In this document: piece after piece, positions 17,612-27,420 of the stretch
Layout of the letters: the number at the start of each line of letters is the position of its first letter
Position numbering within the stretch: position 1 is the stretch's first letter
Origin: Flavobacterium aeripolare
GTDB taxonomy: Bacteria; Bacteroidota; Bacteroidia; Flavobacteriales; Flavobacteriaceae
Direction of reading: 5' to 3'
NCBI RefSeq assembly: GCF_013294025.1
Contig: NZ_JABSNL010000005.1
Coordinates: 180,618-244,617 of the forward strand
DNA length: 64,000 nucleotides
Notes under the pieces: generated by a model
The model's database searches: none
Told to the model about the DNA's origin: nothing
Seen by the model: the letters and a program-made list of their open reading frames with translations, nothing else
Translations under genes and position numbers: made by a program

Positions 17612-18493
17612 TTATATTCTGAAAATACCGCCAAAAGCAATTAGTCTTTGTAAAAAGAAAAAATCTTGTGAAGCGCTATCATCGGCACTTTGCGTGGTGC
17701 GAATGTCTTGCATATTAATGTAACCTCCTTTTAACTCTCCTTGTATATAAAAGTGTTTTAAGAACGTTATATTTAAACCGGCTTTTACCGATGCTCCGTA
17801 TCCTGAGACGTGAAAGTCATCGTGACGTTCTTTACCTAATAAAGTAGTATTTGTTTTAGGATACAATAGTCCTACACCAACACCTTCAGTAAGGTTAACT
17901 TGAATTTTATCAGTATTTCCTATTTTGAACAACGATGAAATATCATCATGTCTAGAAACTTCTGTGTTGATATAGTTTAATCCGTCAGTATGCTCGTAGG
18001 TCAAGAATGGGATACCATTTTCTTCTGTTCCTTGGGCAAAATCAACAGGTCTATTATTGTATTCTCCGTTGTAAATTGCTCCAGCTTCTCCGGCAGGTAA
18101 ATTGATGTTTCCGGTTACGTTTGCAATCTGGTCTTGTGTCATCACGTATTTCATGTGATCCCAACCTATAGCAACACTATAATGATCGTTAATAAAATAC
18201 CCCATTCTAAAGTTAGTTTGAGGAATAGTCATATTTGCAGGATTAATATAATCAACATGCCATCCTTTTGGTTTATCATGCGCAGTCATATTATCAACTG
18301 TGAAATCGTAATCTTTTCCCTTGAAATTAACGTCAGATTTAGTGTAGCTTTCTCTGTTTCCACCCCATGACACAAAGAATTTTCCTTTGTTATGAGCGGT
18401 GTATTTTTCTTGGACTTTAATTTCTTCTTGTGCGCTTACCGCAGTCGTAGATACAAGCGCTATGAATGCGCTGTATAAAAATATCTTTTTCAA
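17612..18493 (-). CDS. Predicted outer membrane beta-barrel protein
   Basis: Exported protein of 293 residues with a Sec signal peptide (MKKIFLYSAFIALVSTTAVSAQ). The mature part alternates polar and aromatic residues (KFFVSWGGNRESYTKSDVNF; NFRMGYFINDHYSVAIGWDH; ASVKAGLNITFLKHFYIQGE) and ends in FGGIFRI, a pattern of a small transmembrane barrel. I recognise no named family. It starts 17 bases after kdsA on the same strand and shares its terminator, so it is probably co-transcribed; an envelope role would fit a gene tied to LPS core synthesis. Confidence 0.75.
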   Translation of the reverse strand: MKKIFLYSAFIALVSTTAVSAQEEIKVQEKYTAHNKGKFFVSWGGNRESYTKSDVNFKGKDYDFTVDNMTAHDKPKGWHVDYINPANMTIPQTNFRMGYFINDHYSVAIGWDHMKYVMTQDQIANVTGNINLPAGEAGAIYNGEYNNRPVDFAQGTEENGIPFLTYEHTDGLNYINTEVSRHDDISSLFKIGNTDKIQVNLTEGVGVGLLYPKTNTTLLGKERHDDFHVSGYGASVKAGLNITFLKHFYIQGELKGGYINMQDIRTTQSADDSASQDFFFLQRLIAFGGIFRI

Positions 18494-18510
18494 TGAACGT
18501 ATTGTAAAAT

Positions 18511-19329
18511 TTAAAAATTGTTTATAGTTTGTCTGATCGCAACTAGTTTAGTCATTAGTGCTTCAAAGTAGTCAAGGTGCAACATGTTAGCCCCATCACT
18601 TTTTGCGTTAGCAGGATCAAAATGAGTTTCGATAAAAATTCCGTCAACACCAACAGCAATTCCAGCTTTTGCGACAGTTTCAATCATATCAGGTCTTCCA
18701 CCAGTTACACCCGCAGTTTGATTAGGTTGTTGTAATGAATGTGTTACATCAAGAACCGTAGTAGCAAATTGTTGCATTGTAGGTATTCCTCTATAGTCAA
18801 CAATCATATCTTGATAACCAAACATGGTTCCACGATCTGTAGCCATTACGTTTTGATTGTTACAATCTAAAACTTTTTGTACTGCGTGTTTCATGCTTTC
18901 AGGACTCATAAATTGACCTTTTTTAAGGTTCACTACTTTTCCAGTATTGGCAGCAGCCATAACTAAATCAGTTTGACGAACTAAAAAAGCAGGGATTTGC
19001 AAGATATCAACATACTCAGCAGCCATTACTGCATCTTCGTTTGTGTGAATATCTGTAACTGTAGGTACTCCAAAAGTTTCGGATACTTTTCTTAAAATTT
19101 TTAGTGCTTTCTCATCACCTATCCCTGAAAAACTATCAATTCTAGAGCGGTTAGCTTTCTTGAAAGAGCCTTTAAAAACATAAGGAATAGCCAACTTATC
19201 AGTGATTCCAACAAGTTTTTCAGCGATTCTTAATGCCATTTCTTCTCCTTCAATTGCGCATGGTCCAGCTAGCAAAAAAAAGTTTCCGCTGTCTGTATGC
19301 TTAATTTGTGGTATATTTTGTATGTTCAT
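18511..19329 (-). CDS. kdsA: 2-dehydro-3-deoxyphosphooctonate aldolase (KDO-8-P synthase)
   Basis: Condenses phosphoenolpyruvate with arabinose 5-phosphate to KDO 8-phosphate for lipopolysaccharide inner core synthesis in the cytoplasm. Its 272 residues match the family. Visible motifs: LLAGPCAIEG, GSFKKANRSR, VPTVTDIHTNEDA, ATDRGTMFGYQ, DVTHSLQQPN and GIFIETHFDPANAKSDG. Cys24 in AGPCAIE stands where E. coli KdsA has Asn, which marks the metal-dependent class. The downstream gene on the minus strand codes for an outer membrane protein. A TATCTTTG promoter element lies at 19351-19358. Confidence 0.97.
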   Translation of the reverse strand: MNIQNIPQIKHTDSGNFFLLAGPCAIEGEEMALRIAEKLVGITDKLAIPYVFKGSFKKANRSRIDSFSGIGDEKALKILRKVSETFGVPTVTDIHTNEDAVMAAEYVDILQIPAFLVRQTDLVMAAANTGKVVNLKKGQFMSPESMKHAVQKVLDCNNQNVMATDRGTMFGYQDMIVDYRGIPTMQQFATTVLDVTHSLQQPNQTAGVTGGRPDMIETVAKAGIAVGVDGIFIETHFDPANAKSDGANMLHLDYFEALMTKLVAIRQTINNF

Positions 19330-19350
19330 AAAGCTGTGTTTTTAAAGCTG

Positions 19351-19358
19351 CAAAGATA
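19351..19358 (-). promoter_or_regulatory. Bacteroidetes -7 element before kdsA
   Basis: Plus-strand CAAAGATA reads TATCTTTG on the minus strand, an exact TAnnTTTG match 22 bases upstream of the kdsA start. No TTG at the best distance was seen. Confidence 0.5.
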
Positions 19359-19494
19359 ACTATGATTTAGCAGTTAGCCTTTACAATTTAACTTTTTTTA
19401 TAGACTTAAATAGGCAACTTGATGGTATCATGAAGCGGTTATAGTCAATAGGTTCTTTGCAGAGAATCTATATTCGAGAAAGATTATTTAAAGA

Positions 19495-19953
19495 TTATTT
19501 TTTAAGACCAAAACCCACTGGAACCTTCAAGTATCCTTTTTCATAGATGTTCATATAAAGTGTGATAGGTATTTTTAAACCTTCCCAATCGATTTCATAT
19601 ACATCTAATAACCCAGCACCCATTTCGCTTCTTTTAGAAGGAAAAGGACAACAGCTTTCAAGTTTTTTAAAAGTTATTTTTTGTCCCTTTGGTCCCGCTA
19701 ATGCATTTAAAAAACGCTCTTGATTGATTGTCTCATTTCTAGTACTGTAGTAGAAAACGTTGATTGGGTAATCTTTATCATAACCGTATCTCTTATCTGT
19801 GCTAAATTCAGTAATAACAAACGTATTATCTGTAGAAAGTAAAGGGATAGGGGCATTGTCATCTACATTTTTTAAGGTAGACTTTGTACTCACACATGAA
19901 ACAGTAAGAAGGGCCAAATATAAAAGTGTTATTATTTTTTTCATTTTTTTCAT
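19495..19953 (-). CDS. Small lipoprotein of unknown function
   Basis: A 152-residue protein with a lipoprotein signal (MKKMKKIITLLYLALLTVSC). The mature part has a compact, conserved-looking core with FSTDKRYGYDKDYPINVFYY, SLDCCPF-like CCPFPSKR, and a C-terminal YMNIYEKGYLKVPVGFGLKK. Similar small flavobacterial proteins are sometimes labelled as KDO-8-P aldolase, probably by transfer from the neighbouring kdsA; nothing here resembles an aldolase. It is on the kdsA strand but 165 bases upstream of it. The vicinal cysteines may form a disulfide. Function unknown. Confidence 0.7.
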   Translation of the reverse strand: MKKMKKIITLLYLALLTVSCVSTKSTLKNVDDNAPIPLLSTDNTFVITEFSTDKRYGYDKDYPINVFYYSTRNETINQERFLNALAGPKGQKITFKKLESCCPFPSKRSEMGAGLLDVYEIDWEGLKIPITLYMNIYEKGYLKVPVGFGLKK

Positions 19954-20008
19954 TTTTTATTTCACAGTATTCAATAGCACAACGCATTGTGCTCTAAGAT
20001 GTATAGTG

Positions 20009-20016
20009 CAAATATA
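20009..20016 (-). promoter_or_regulatory. -7 element before the 19495-19953 lipoprotein gene
   Basis: Plus-strand CAAATATA reads TATATTTG on the minus strand, a match to TAnnTTTG 56 bases upstream of the start. No well-spaced TTG was found. Confidence 0.35.
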
Positions 20017-20237
20017 GTTAGAACTTTAATAGATGGGTTGTGACAAATAATCTTTATATAATTAAATACCGTGAAATCATTATTTAGTAGCTTTAAAACA
20101 ATCTTATTACAATGATGGGTCAAATTTTAATGTTGGTGATCAATTTTTATAGAAAGCAACCTTATTTTTTTTAAATTTTTATTATCTTTAAAGGGCACTT
20201 AAGGTACTTGACAAGGTGTGCCTTATAATACAGATTT

Positions 20238-23200
20238 ATGGAAGAAAAAAAGCTCTCTTATGAAGATCTAGAAAAGAAAGTAGCAGCCCTTGAAGAGGCT
20301 GTGGTTGCCTTGAAATTAGATCAAATAAATCGGGAGAGTATAAATCCTAATGTTGTGGCTATTCAAGAGGATATCCATTTTTGTGTTGTCGAAAGAATTA
20401 CTGATGCCTTTATAGCTCTTGATGCAAATTGGTGCTATACGTACATGAACAACAAGGCTGCAGAATTTTTAGAGTGCAAGGCAAGTGATGCCTTAGGCAA
20501 ATGTATTTGGGATTTATTCCCAAACGGAATTGCGTTAGAATTTTACGATGCGTACCACAAAGCGTTTGAAGAACAACAATACAGTTGTGTAGAACAATAC
20601 TATCCCACTTATGGATTATGGTTCGAAAATCATATTTATCCTTCCTCTAATGGTATTTCTGTTTTTTTTAAAGATATAACCGAAAAGAAAATTGTCTCTC
20701 AAGCATTAGAGCGTAGTGAACAAAAATTTAGAGCATTAGTAGCATACAATCAAGAAGTAATTTCAGTATTTGGTCGCGATAAAGAAGTACTATTTAGGTC
20801 TGAAGCCGCCCTCAAAATTACAGGTTACAGTGCAGAGGAACGTGCAGTTATGCCATTGGATGATCTCATAGATCCTCCATTTTTAGATTATTGTCATGAA
20901 AAATTTCAAATGGCACTTGATAATCCAGATGAAGTGATAAATGTTTTATTTCAGATTAAACATAAGAACGGACATTTAATTTGGTTAGAAGGTACCTTGA
21001 TCAATAAATTAAATGATCTCGCGATAGAGGGTGTAATTATGAATATTCGAGATGTTACGGCACGAATGGAAGCCAAGGGAGTACTTGTTAAAGAGCAGAT
21101 TAAGTTTCAGAATATTGCAGCTACATCTCCCGGAATGATTTATTCGATGCGACAAAACACGGATGGAACTATTTGTTTTCCATATGCGAGTCATGCTATG
21201 AAAGATTTGTGCGGGTATACATTTGAAGAAGTAGAAAAGGATCCCAACTTAATATTTTCAAGTGTTCATTTAGAGGACATTGAGCTGCTCTTGCATAAAA
21301 TCATTACGACAAAAACAACATTTGTTCCACTAAAGCATGAATATCGTTACAGACATCCTCAAAAAGGATTGATTTGGCATGAAGTTAATTCATTACCTGT
21401 ACGCGAGCCCGCGGGTACCGTAATTTGTCATGGTGTGATTACGGATATTACAGAAAAAGTCATTACTAACCATAAGGTTTTAAAAGCAAATAGATTATAT
21501 CAGTTTATTAGTCAAATCAATCAAATGATTGTACGGACTAAAGACAAAGAAACTTTGTTTAAAGAAGCGTGCAACATAGCGGTGAATTTGGGTAAATTTA
21601 AAATGGTATGGATTGGACTACTAGACGATAATAATACGATTGTTCCCCAGGTAATTGATGGGGAATACCACGAATATCTCAGCACTATAGCTGCAATTAC
21701 TACTGATCCTAGTACTGCAGAAGGTAATGGACCTATTGGTACCGCAATACAAACTAGTAATTATTGTGTTTCTAATGATATTGCAACTGATATTAAAATG
21801 CTTCCATGGAAGGATGTTGCTATAGCAAATGGATATCATTCTGTTATGGCAGTTCCAATTAAGGTATTTGATGAGGTGATTGGTGTTTTTACCTTTTATG
21901 CTGACGAAAAAGATTTTTTTGATACTGCCGAAATTTCCTTGCTTCGAGAAGCTACAGGTGACGTGGCTTTTGCCTTAGAAAATTTTGAAAAAGAAAGGCT
22001 GAGAAATGAAACTGAAAAAGAACTGGTTGAAAGTGAAGGAAGATATCACACCTTAGCAGAGGTCTCTCCTGTTGGAATATTCCGTTCTGACTATTATGGT
22101 AATATAACGTTTGTCAATTCGAATACAGTAAAGATTCTTGGATTGAGTCATGCCGAGATTATAGAGCAAGGATGGTTCCAGGCTGTACACGAGGCAGACC
22201 AAGGGAATTTGCGGGTATTGTGGGATGAGCTAATTCGTACTGGGGACGAACAAACTATTGAGTTCAGATTTGTTCAGCCAACTTTAAAGGTAATTTGGGT
22301 TTTAGGGACTGCCGTAGCTGAAAGAGATACAAATGGAAGAGTGGTAGGCTACATTGGTACTATGACCGATATCACCATTCATAAAATTAGTGAACAAGAG
22401 CTAAGAGTTTCAAATGAGCGATTTGAAAAAATTGCTAAAACCACAAATGATATTGTCTTTGAACTCAATCTGGTTGACGGTACTAGTTGGCATAACAAAA
22501 GTTACAATGATATTTTAGGTTTTTATGATGATGATGCTACTCCAGAGGAAAATCAAAGATTGTGGCGTGCGCGTTTGCATCCCGAAGATAAAGAGAGAAT
22601 AATTGAGTCGTTTGAGCGAGTTCTTGCTGAGAAAAAGAATTATTGGGCATCCGAATTTAGATTTCTAAAAAATGACAAAAGCTATGGCTATTTTTATGAA
22701 AGAGATATAATCATTCGAGATGAAAATTTAGTTCCAATAAAAATTATGGGATCTATGCTAGAAATTAGCGAAATCAAAAAAGCTGAGGAAGAATTTAAAA
22801 AAGTGAATACGAGGTTAAAAGGGGTTTTTGACGCCTTACCTGACTTATTATTTGAAATTAGTGGTGATGGCATAATTGTAAGCTACCATTCTCATAGTAA
22901 TGATTTACTGACCACACCATCGGAATACTTCATTGGAAAAGAGTATAAAGAAATACTGCCTGCACATGCATCTGAAGTGGCAGAAGCTGCAATGCTTGAA
23001 GCATACAATAAAGGCATTTCAACGGGTAAGCAATACTGGTTAGAGTTATCCACAGGAATTCATTGGTTTGAATTATCGGTTTCAAAGCTAGATGGCAAAA
23101 ATTTTAAGGACACTTTGTTTATCTGTTTATCGAGGGACATAACGTCTACTAAAAAAATCGAACAATCATTACTAAGAAGTAAAAAAAGGTACCGTGGATT

Positions 23201-24743
23201 ATTAAGCAATCTTGAAGCTGCAATAATTGTATACCGCCCTGATAAAACAATTTTAGCCAGTAATAATAAAATACTCGAACTCCTTAATACTACGATAGAC
23301 AATAAAGAGGATTTAAAGGAATTGATCGAAAGCTTAACTTATGTTGACGAAAACAAAAAGAAATTTTTAACTAACGATCACGTAGTTAATAAAATCCTAC
23401 GCACTAATGAGCCGATTAAAAATTTAACGGTTGGTATCAAGATAGGGAAAAGTAAAAAAACTATTTGGGTACAAATGAATGGTTTCCCGTTATGGGGTGA
23501 GGACGGCATTATTGATGAAATTGTATTGAGTGTTATAGACATTACAGAGCAAAAAGTAATGCAAAATGAAATTAAGAAAGCTAAGGATCAAGCTGAATTT
23601 GCCAATAAAGCAAAAACACAATTCTTAGCTAATATGAGTCATGAAATTCGTACGCCGTTGAATGGCATTATTGGATTCTCTTCTTTATTGAAAGAAAAAA
23701 ATTCGAAAAAAATTAGAAAAGAATATATTAATACTGTCAATGAATCGGCAAATAGTTTGATGCGAATTGTAAATGATGTTCTTGATTTTTCTAAAATTGA
23801 ATCGGGCAATGTTGAGCTCGATATCCAAAAAGTAAACCTACACGACCTTTTCAACAAGACAATTGATTTATTTAAGCAACAAGCTGCACAAAAGAAAATT
23901 GTACTTACCTGCGTCTATGACAAAGATGTTCCAGAATGGGTGATGGGCGATGAGGTAAAACTGAAACAAATAGTAGTTAATTTAATTGGGAATGCGCTTA
24001 AATTCACAGAACATGGTGTAGTTTTATTCACCATTAAAAATATTCCAATAAAAAAGGAAGATCAGGTAAAAGTTTTGTTTTCGGTAAAGGATACCGGAAT
24101 TGGGATCAAGTCGCACAGTAATAGTAAAATTTTTAAATCCTTTGTTCAAGAAGATAATTCGACTAGTAGAAAATTTGGTGGGACCGGTCTTGGTTTGACT
24201 ATTTCAAATCAATTGCTGGATTTAATGGGCAGTCAATTAGAACTTAATTCAAAAGTAGGGATTGGCAGTGAATTTTCATTTGTACTAGTATTTAACAGCG
24301 TTTTAAATGATAGCATTACAGCTGTAGAGAAAACCATTGTTAACGATCCTATAGCTTTGAAAATTTTAAATGTTAAATCTATTTTGCTGGTTGAAGATAA
24401 CAAAATCAACATGTTACTGGCTCGCACGTTATTAAAGAAAATAATGCCTAATTGTGAAATTCATCAAGCTTTAAATGGTGCGCTAGCAGTAGACAAATGT
24501 AAGTTAGAGAAAATCGATGTTATTTTCATGGATATACAAATGCCCGTGAAGAATGGTTATGAAGCAACCACAGAAATTAGGCAGCTCGAAGGCTATAAAA
24601 AGGTGCCTATAATTGCATTAACAGCAGGAATATTAGTAGGAGAAAAAGAAAAATGTTTTGAAGCTGGTATGGATGATTACCTTTCTAAACCAATCATTTT
24701 TGCCGATTTAGAACGAGCAGTTTCTAGATGGTGTACTGTTTAA
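20238..24743 (+). CDS. Very large hybrid sensor histidine kinase (7 PAS, GAF, HisKA, HATPase, REC)
   Basis: Cytoplasmic multi-sensor kinase of 1501 residues without membrane helices. After a short coiled coil come PAS domains at roughly 45-150, 160-285 and 290-410, a GAF domain about 420-585 ([30 protein letters not shown]), and four more PAS domains at about 605-725, 730-850, 855-975 and 980-1105. The HisKA box has His1135 ([16 protein letters not shown]), then the ATPase domain ([28 protein letters not shown]) and a C-terminal receiver with phospho-acceptor Asp1432 ([13 protein letters not shown]) and conserved Lys in DDYLSKPI. It stands alone, without a response regulator or HPt gene nearby. 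The PAS chain suggests integration of several redox, light or small-molecule cues. Confidence 0.95.
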   Translation: MEEKKLSYEDLEKKVAALEEAVVALKLDQINRESINPNVVAIQEDIHFCVVERITDAFIALDANWCYTYMNNKAAEFLECKASDALGKCIWDLFPNGIALEFYDAYHKAFEEQQYSCVEQYYPTYGLWFENHIYPSSNGISVFFKDITEKKIVSQALERSEQKFRALVAYNQEVISVFGRDKEVLFRSEAALKITGYSAEERAVMPLDDLIDPPFLDYCHEKFQMALDNPDEVINVLFQIKHKNGHLIWLEGTLINKLNDLAIEGVIMNIRDVTARMEAKGVLVKEQIKFQNIAATSPGMIYSMRQNTDGTICFPYASHAMKDLCGYTFEEVEKDPNLIFSSVHLEDIELLLHKIITTKTTFVPLKHEYRYRHPQKGLIWHEVNSLPVREPAGTVICHGVITDITEKVITNHKVLKANRLYQFISQINQMIVRTKDKETLFKEACNIAVNLGKFKMVWIGLLDDNNTIVPQVIDGEYHEYLSTIAAITTDPSTAEGNGPIGTAIQTSNYCVSNDIATDIKMLPWKDVAIANGYHSVMAVPIKVFDEVIGVFTFYADEKDFFDTAEISLLREATGDVAFALENFEKERLRNETEKELVESEGRYHTLAEVSPVGIFRSDYYGNITFVNSNTVKILGLSHAEIIEQGWFQAVHEADQGNLRVLWDELIRTGDEQTIEFRFVQPTLKVIWVLGTAVAERDTNGRVVGYIGTMTDITIHKISEQELRVSNERFEKIAKTTNDIVFELNLVDGTSWHNKSYNDILGFYDDDATPEENQRLWRARLHPEDKERIIESFERVLAEKKNYWASEFRFLKNDKSYGYFYERDIIIRDENLVPIKIMGSMLEISEIKKAEEEFKKVNTRLKGVFDALPDLLFEISGDGIIVSYHSHSNDLLTTPSEYFIGKEYKEILPAHASEVAEAAMLEAYNKGISTGKQYWLELSTGIHWFELSVSKLDGKNFKDTLFICLSRDITSTKKIEQSLLRSKKRYRGLLSNLEAAIIVYRPDKTILASNNKILELLNTTIDNKEDLKELIESLTYVDENKKKFLTNDHVVNKILRTNEPIKNLTVGIKIGKSKKTIWVQMNGFPLWGEDGIIDEIVLSVIDITEQKVMQNEIKKAKDQAEFANKAKTQFLANMSHEIRTPLNGIIGFSSLLKEKNSKKIRKEYINTVNESANSLMRIVNDVLDFSKIESGNVELDIQKVNLHDLFNKTIDLFKQQAAQKKIVLTCVYDKDVPEWVMGDEVKLKQIVVNLIGNALKFTEHGVVLFTIKNIPIKKEDQVKVLFSVKDTGIGIKSHSNSKIFKSFVQEDNSTSRKFGGTGLGLTISNQLLDLMGSQLELNSKVGIGSEFSFVLVFNSVLNDSITAVEKTIVNDPIALKILNVKSILLVEDNKINMLLARTLLKKIMPNCEIHQALNGALAVDKCKLEKIDVIFMDIQMPVKNGYEATTEIRQLEGYKKVPIIALTAGILVGEKEKCFEAGMDDYLSKPIIFADLERAVSRWCTV

Positions 24744-25064
24744 TCTGTTCTATTAGCATTCTAATTGTTACAGTAGCTATTTGAAATGGTATCTTTTAAA
24801 TGTTTTTGCACTATGACTGTTTTAGTAAAGAGTGTGCCTGCTATACTTTTATCTTTATGCTACTATATTATAAAACCGTTAGTTCTTTTTTTAATCAATT
24901 TGAAAGAAGGGGAATTAGGTGTCTGTGTCTTTACATTATGTGCTTTGACTGCTAAATAAAAATGTGATTTAATGTTTAAATTTTGTTCGAAAATTTTAAA
25001 TGTAACATTTCTCACATTCAGAAAAATATATCTGTCTTATCTTTGCAGAAATAAAATAATTATC
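24744..25064 (+). other. Gene-free stretch between hybrid kinase and YeeE gene
   Basis: About 320 bases without a credible gene. A short AT stem (AAATTTT-GTTCG-AAAATTT, 24978-24996) lacks a T tail, so it is at most a weak terminator. An exact TAnnTTTG element follows at 25038-25045. Nothing else was recognised. Confidence 0.5.
25038..25045 (+). promoter_or_regulatory. Bacteroidetes -7 element before the YeeE pair
   Basis: TATCTTTG matches TAnnTTTG and lies 20 bases before the ATG at 25065. Because transcription would start after it, the frame upstream (open from 24972) is leader, which supports the 25065 start. Confidence 0.6.
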
Positions 25065-25622
25065 ATGGATATACTTTTCTACACTTGGCCTTGGTATGTG
25101 TCAGGTTTTATAATTGGACTCATTATGCTTTCCTTAATCTATTTTGGAAAATCTTTTGGGATGTCATCAAATTTAAGATCGATGTGTACCATAATGGGAG
25201 CTGGAAAGCGCACGGCTTTCTTTGACTTCGATTGGAAAGCACAGCGATGGAATTTAGTTGTGGTTGTAGGAGCAATGCTAGGAGGGTTTGTAGCTGTAAA
25301 TTTTATGAGCGACCCTTCAAATGTGACAATTAATCCTAAAACTATCGAGCAGTTAGCAGCTTACGGTATCGATGCGCCAAATGGTAATTTAGCACCTCAA
25401 GTCCTCTTTGGTAACGAAGTTTTTACTTCGATAAAAGGTATCGCAATTTTGTTAATAGGTGGTTTGCTTATCGGTTTTGGAACACGCTATGCAGGAGGAT
25501 GCACTTCTGGACACGCTATTTCAGGTTTAAGTAATTTGCAAATCCCATCCTTAAAAGCAGTGATCGGTTTCTTCATAGGCGGACTCATTATGGCTTATTT
25601 AATTTTTCCTTTAATATTCTAA
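25065..25622 (+). CDS. YeeE/YedE-family sulfur transporter, first half
   Basis: Inner membrane protein of 185 residues counted from the ATG at 25065; the frame is open from 24972 but a promoter element lies inside that extension and the first hydrophobic helix begins right after MDILFYTWPW. Four or five membrane helices and the family motif GTRYAGGCTSGHAISGLSNL with its conserved Cys are visible. YeeE/YedE proteins import thiosulfate or related sulfur compounds. Here the usual single polypeptide is split: the second half is encoded 2 bases downstream. No rhodanese or persulfide dioxygenase gene, often seen with such pairs, is present. Confidence 0.88.
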   Translation: MDILFYTWPWYVSGFIIGLIMLSLIYFGKSFGMSSNLRSMCTIMGAGKRTAFFDFDWKAQRWNLVVVVGAMLGGFVAVNFMSDPSNVTINPKTIEQLAAYGIDAPNGNLAPQVLFGNEVFTSIKGIAILLIGGLLIGFGTRYAGGCTSGHAISGLSNLQIPSLKAVIGFFIGGLIMAYLIFPLIF

Positions 25623-25624
25623 AA

Positions 25625-26038
25625 ATGAAAGTACTTAAATTTTTACTGGTCGGTTTCGTATTCGGAATCGTATTGACAAAGTCGGAGGCTGTTTCTTGGT
25701 ACCGCATTTACGAGATGTTTCAATTTCAATCTTTTCATATGTATGGTATAATTACTACGGCAATAATAACTGGAGTAATAGGGATTCAAATTATCAAGCG
25801 AAATAACTTAAAAGACATCAACGGTCAAGCTATTGTTATAGCAGATAAGGAAAATAGCAATGCAAGATATTGGATAGGAGGAATTTTATTCGGACTTGGT
25901 TGGGCTCTCGTTGGTGCCTGTCCTGGCCCTATTTATATTCTTATTGGTGCTGGGTTTTGGAGTATCTTTATTGTGCTATTTGGAGCACTACTAGGAACTT
26001 ATCTATATGGAGTTTTTAAAGATAAATTGCCACACTAA
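25625..26038 (+). CDS. YeeE/YedE-family sulfur transporter, second half
   Basis: Inner membrane protein of 137 residues with four predicted helices. The motif FGLGWALVGACPGPIYILIG, with a conserved Cys, mirrors the Cys motif of the first half. It starts 2 bases after the upstream gene and ends at a long palindromic terminator, so the two genes form a closed operon and the two proteins probably form one channel. In the single-chain relatives, conserved cysteines pass the sulfur substrate along the pore; the cysteines here are compatible with that. Confidence 0.88.
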   Translation: MKVLKFLLVGFVFGIVLTKSEAVSWYRIYEMFQFQSFHMYGIITTAIITGVIGIQIIKRNNLKDINGQAIVIADKENSNARYWIGGILFGLGWALVGACPGPIYILIGAGFWSIFIVLFGALLGTYLYGVFKDKLPH

Positions 26039-26057
26039 CATAATTATGTGCTAGTAT

Positions 26058-26098
26058 AAATTAAGAAAGCATCTCAATTTGAGATGCTTTCTTAATTT
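26058..26098. terminator. Long bidirectional terminator, 18-20 bp perfect stem
   Basis: Arms 26058-26077 and 26079-26098 are exact reverse complements (AAATTAAGAAAGCATCTCAA and its complement). The stem ends in A/T-rich flanks on both sides, so it can stop transcription from the YeeE pair (+) and from clpS (-). Confidence 0.85.
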
Positions 26099-26141
26099 AG
26101 TCTTTTCGATAAAAGTTAAATACAATATCTAACGGCTGTTT

Positions 26142-26417
26142 TTAAATGATTTCAGCACTTATACCAGCTTCTAATAATCGTGTACACTGTGGTTTCAATT
26201 TATCTAAAGGGCCTGTTTTTACAGTGCATTTACCGTTATAATGTACGATTAGAGAACATTGTTCTGCTTGTTCAGCTGTATGCTCACACACGCGAATTAA
26301 AGTTTCTATAACATGATCAAACGTGTTGACGTCATCGTTATACACTATTATTTCATTGTTAAGTGTAGGAGCTTCTTTTCTACTTACTTTTTCTCTTACT
26401 TTTTCTTTAGTACTCAT
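26142..26417 (-). CDS. clpS: ATP-dependent Clp protease adaptor ClpS
   Basis: Small cytoplasmic adaptor that hands N-degron substrates to the ClpA/C-P protease. The 91 residues show a charged flexible N-terminus and the ClpS core: VYNDDVNTFDHVIETLIRVC (the Asp-Asp-x-x-T motif binding the N-terminal residue), TAEQAEQCSLIVHYNGKCTV and a C-terminal ISAEII. It lies 36 bases downstream of prmA and is probably read in the same unit; this order is common in flavobacteria. Confidence 0.95.
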   Translation of the reverse strand: MSTKEKVREKVSRKEAPTLNNEIIVYNDDVNTFDHVIETLIRVCEHTAEQAEQCSLIVHYNGKCTVKTGPLDKLKPQCTRLLEAGISAEII

Positions 26418-26453
26418 CTTTGTACGCTTTGATTTCGTAATTTATTAATTCTA

Positions 26454-27314
26454 CTAATTTACGTATTTTAATGAAACCCAGTTGTTTCTTTGAAATTTTT
26501 TAACATATGTTAGTCCTTTTTCTGTACACGATCCATCTATAAATGGAATGTCCTCCTCATAGAATCCGCTTAATAATAATGTCCCTTTAGGGTTTAAACA
26601 GTCCACATAAGCCTGCATATCATTCAACAAAATATTTCTATTGATGTTAGCGATAATAAGGTCGTATTTTTTATCTTTTAGTAATGCTGCTTCACCTTCA
26701 TAGACCGTGATGTGTTTGCAAGCATTGCGTTCTGCATTTTCAATTGAATTTAAGTAACACCAGTTATCGATATCAATTGCGTCAATTGGTTGTGCTCCTT
26801 TCATTTCAGCTAGAATTGCAAGAATTGCAGTTCCACAACCCATGTCTAAAGTTTTCATTCCTTTAACGTCAATTTCAAGTAAGTGCTGAATCATCATGTG
26901 CGTAGTTTCATGGTGACCTGTACCAAAACTCATTTTAGGCTCGATAACAATATCAAATTCTGCATCAGTTTTTGGGTGAAAAGGGGCGCGAACATGGCAG
27001 TTTCCATCCACATCAATTGGTTCGAAGTTTTTTTCCCATTCTTCATTCCAGTTTACTTGATCGATTTCTTCAAAGGTATATTCGATAGTAAACTCTTCTG
27101 ATTTTAAAATTTGAATATCTTCTACTATTTTATCGTCCCATAAATCTTTTTGCACAAATGCTGAAACACCAGTTTCAGTTTCGGTGAAGCTTTCAAAGGC
27201 CATTTCTCCTAATTCAGCAATTAAGATCTCTGAAGCCACTTGAATCGCTTGCTCTCTATCGTCAGTTGCTTTTGGTTCAATAGTAAAATGGTATCCTATG
27301 TATATATTTGACAT
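26454..27314 (-). CDS. prmA: Ribosomal protein L11 methyltransferase
   Basis: Uses S-adenosylmethionine to methylate ribosomal protein L11. The start at 27314 (MSNIYIGYHFTIEPK) gives 286 residues; the frame is open from 27341, but a TACCTTTG promoter element lies at 27330-27337, so that extension would lie outside the transcript. The Rossmann methyltransferase part has SFGTGHHETTHMMIQ, KTLDMGCGTAILAILAEMKG (SAM motif I), DIDNWCYLNSIENAERN and DLIIANINRNILL (NPPY-like position). The N-terminal substrate-recognition domain is short but recognisable. It is followed by clpS. Confidence 0.95.
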   Translation of the reverse strand: MSNIYIGYHFTIEPKATDDREQAIQVASEILIAELGEMAFESFTETETGVSAFVQKDLWDDKIVEDIQILKSEEFTIEYTFEEIDQVNWNEEWEKNFEPIDVDGNCHVRAPFHPKTDAEFDIVIEPKMSFGTGHHETTHMMIQHLLEIDVKGMKTLDMGCGTAILAILAEMKGAQPIDAIDIDNWCYLNSIENAERNACKHITVYEGEAALLKDKKYDLIIANINRNILLNDMQAYVDCLNPKGTLLLSGFYEEDIPFIDGSCTEKGLTYVKKFQRNNWVSLKYVN

Positions 27315-27329
27315 GTCTAATTTTTTTTG

Positions 27330-27337
27330 CAAAGGTA
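27330..27337 (-). promoter_or_regulatory. Bacteroidetes -7 element before prmA
   Basis: Plus-strand CAAAGGTA reads TACCTTTG on the minus strand, a TAnnTTTG match 16 bases upstream of the ATG at 27314. It decides the start choice for prmA. Confidence 0.55.
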
Positions 27338-27363
27338 ACATTTCTCTATTACGTAATATTATA

Positions 27364-27399
27364 AAAATAAAAAAAGCGATAAAATCAATTATCGCTTTT
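27364..27399 (-). terminator. Terminator after tpiA
   Basis: AAAAGCGATAA (27372-27382) pairs with TTATCGCTTTT (27389-27399). On the minus strand the stem is followed by a T-rich tail. Confidence 0.82.
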
Positions 27400-27420
27400 A
27401 TAAAAAGTATGCTGTTTTAT

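Noticed and set aside
20180..20235. Imperfect inverted repeat (AAGGGCAC and GTGTGCCTT) before the hybrid kinase
   Set aside because: The arms match only with a bulge and there is no T run or recognised binding motif.
24972..25064. Extended start of the first YeeE gene
   Set aside because: A TATCTTTG promoter element lies inside the extension, and the family begins at the ATG at 25065.
27315..27341. Extended start of prmA
   Set aside because: The nine extra residues lie upstream of, or within, the TACCTTTG promoter element.
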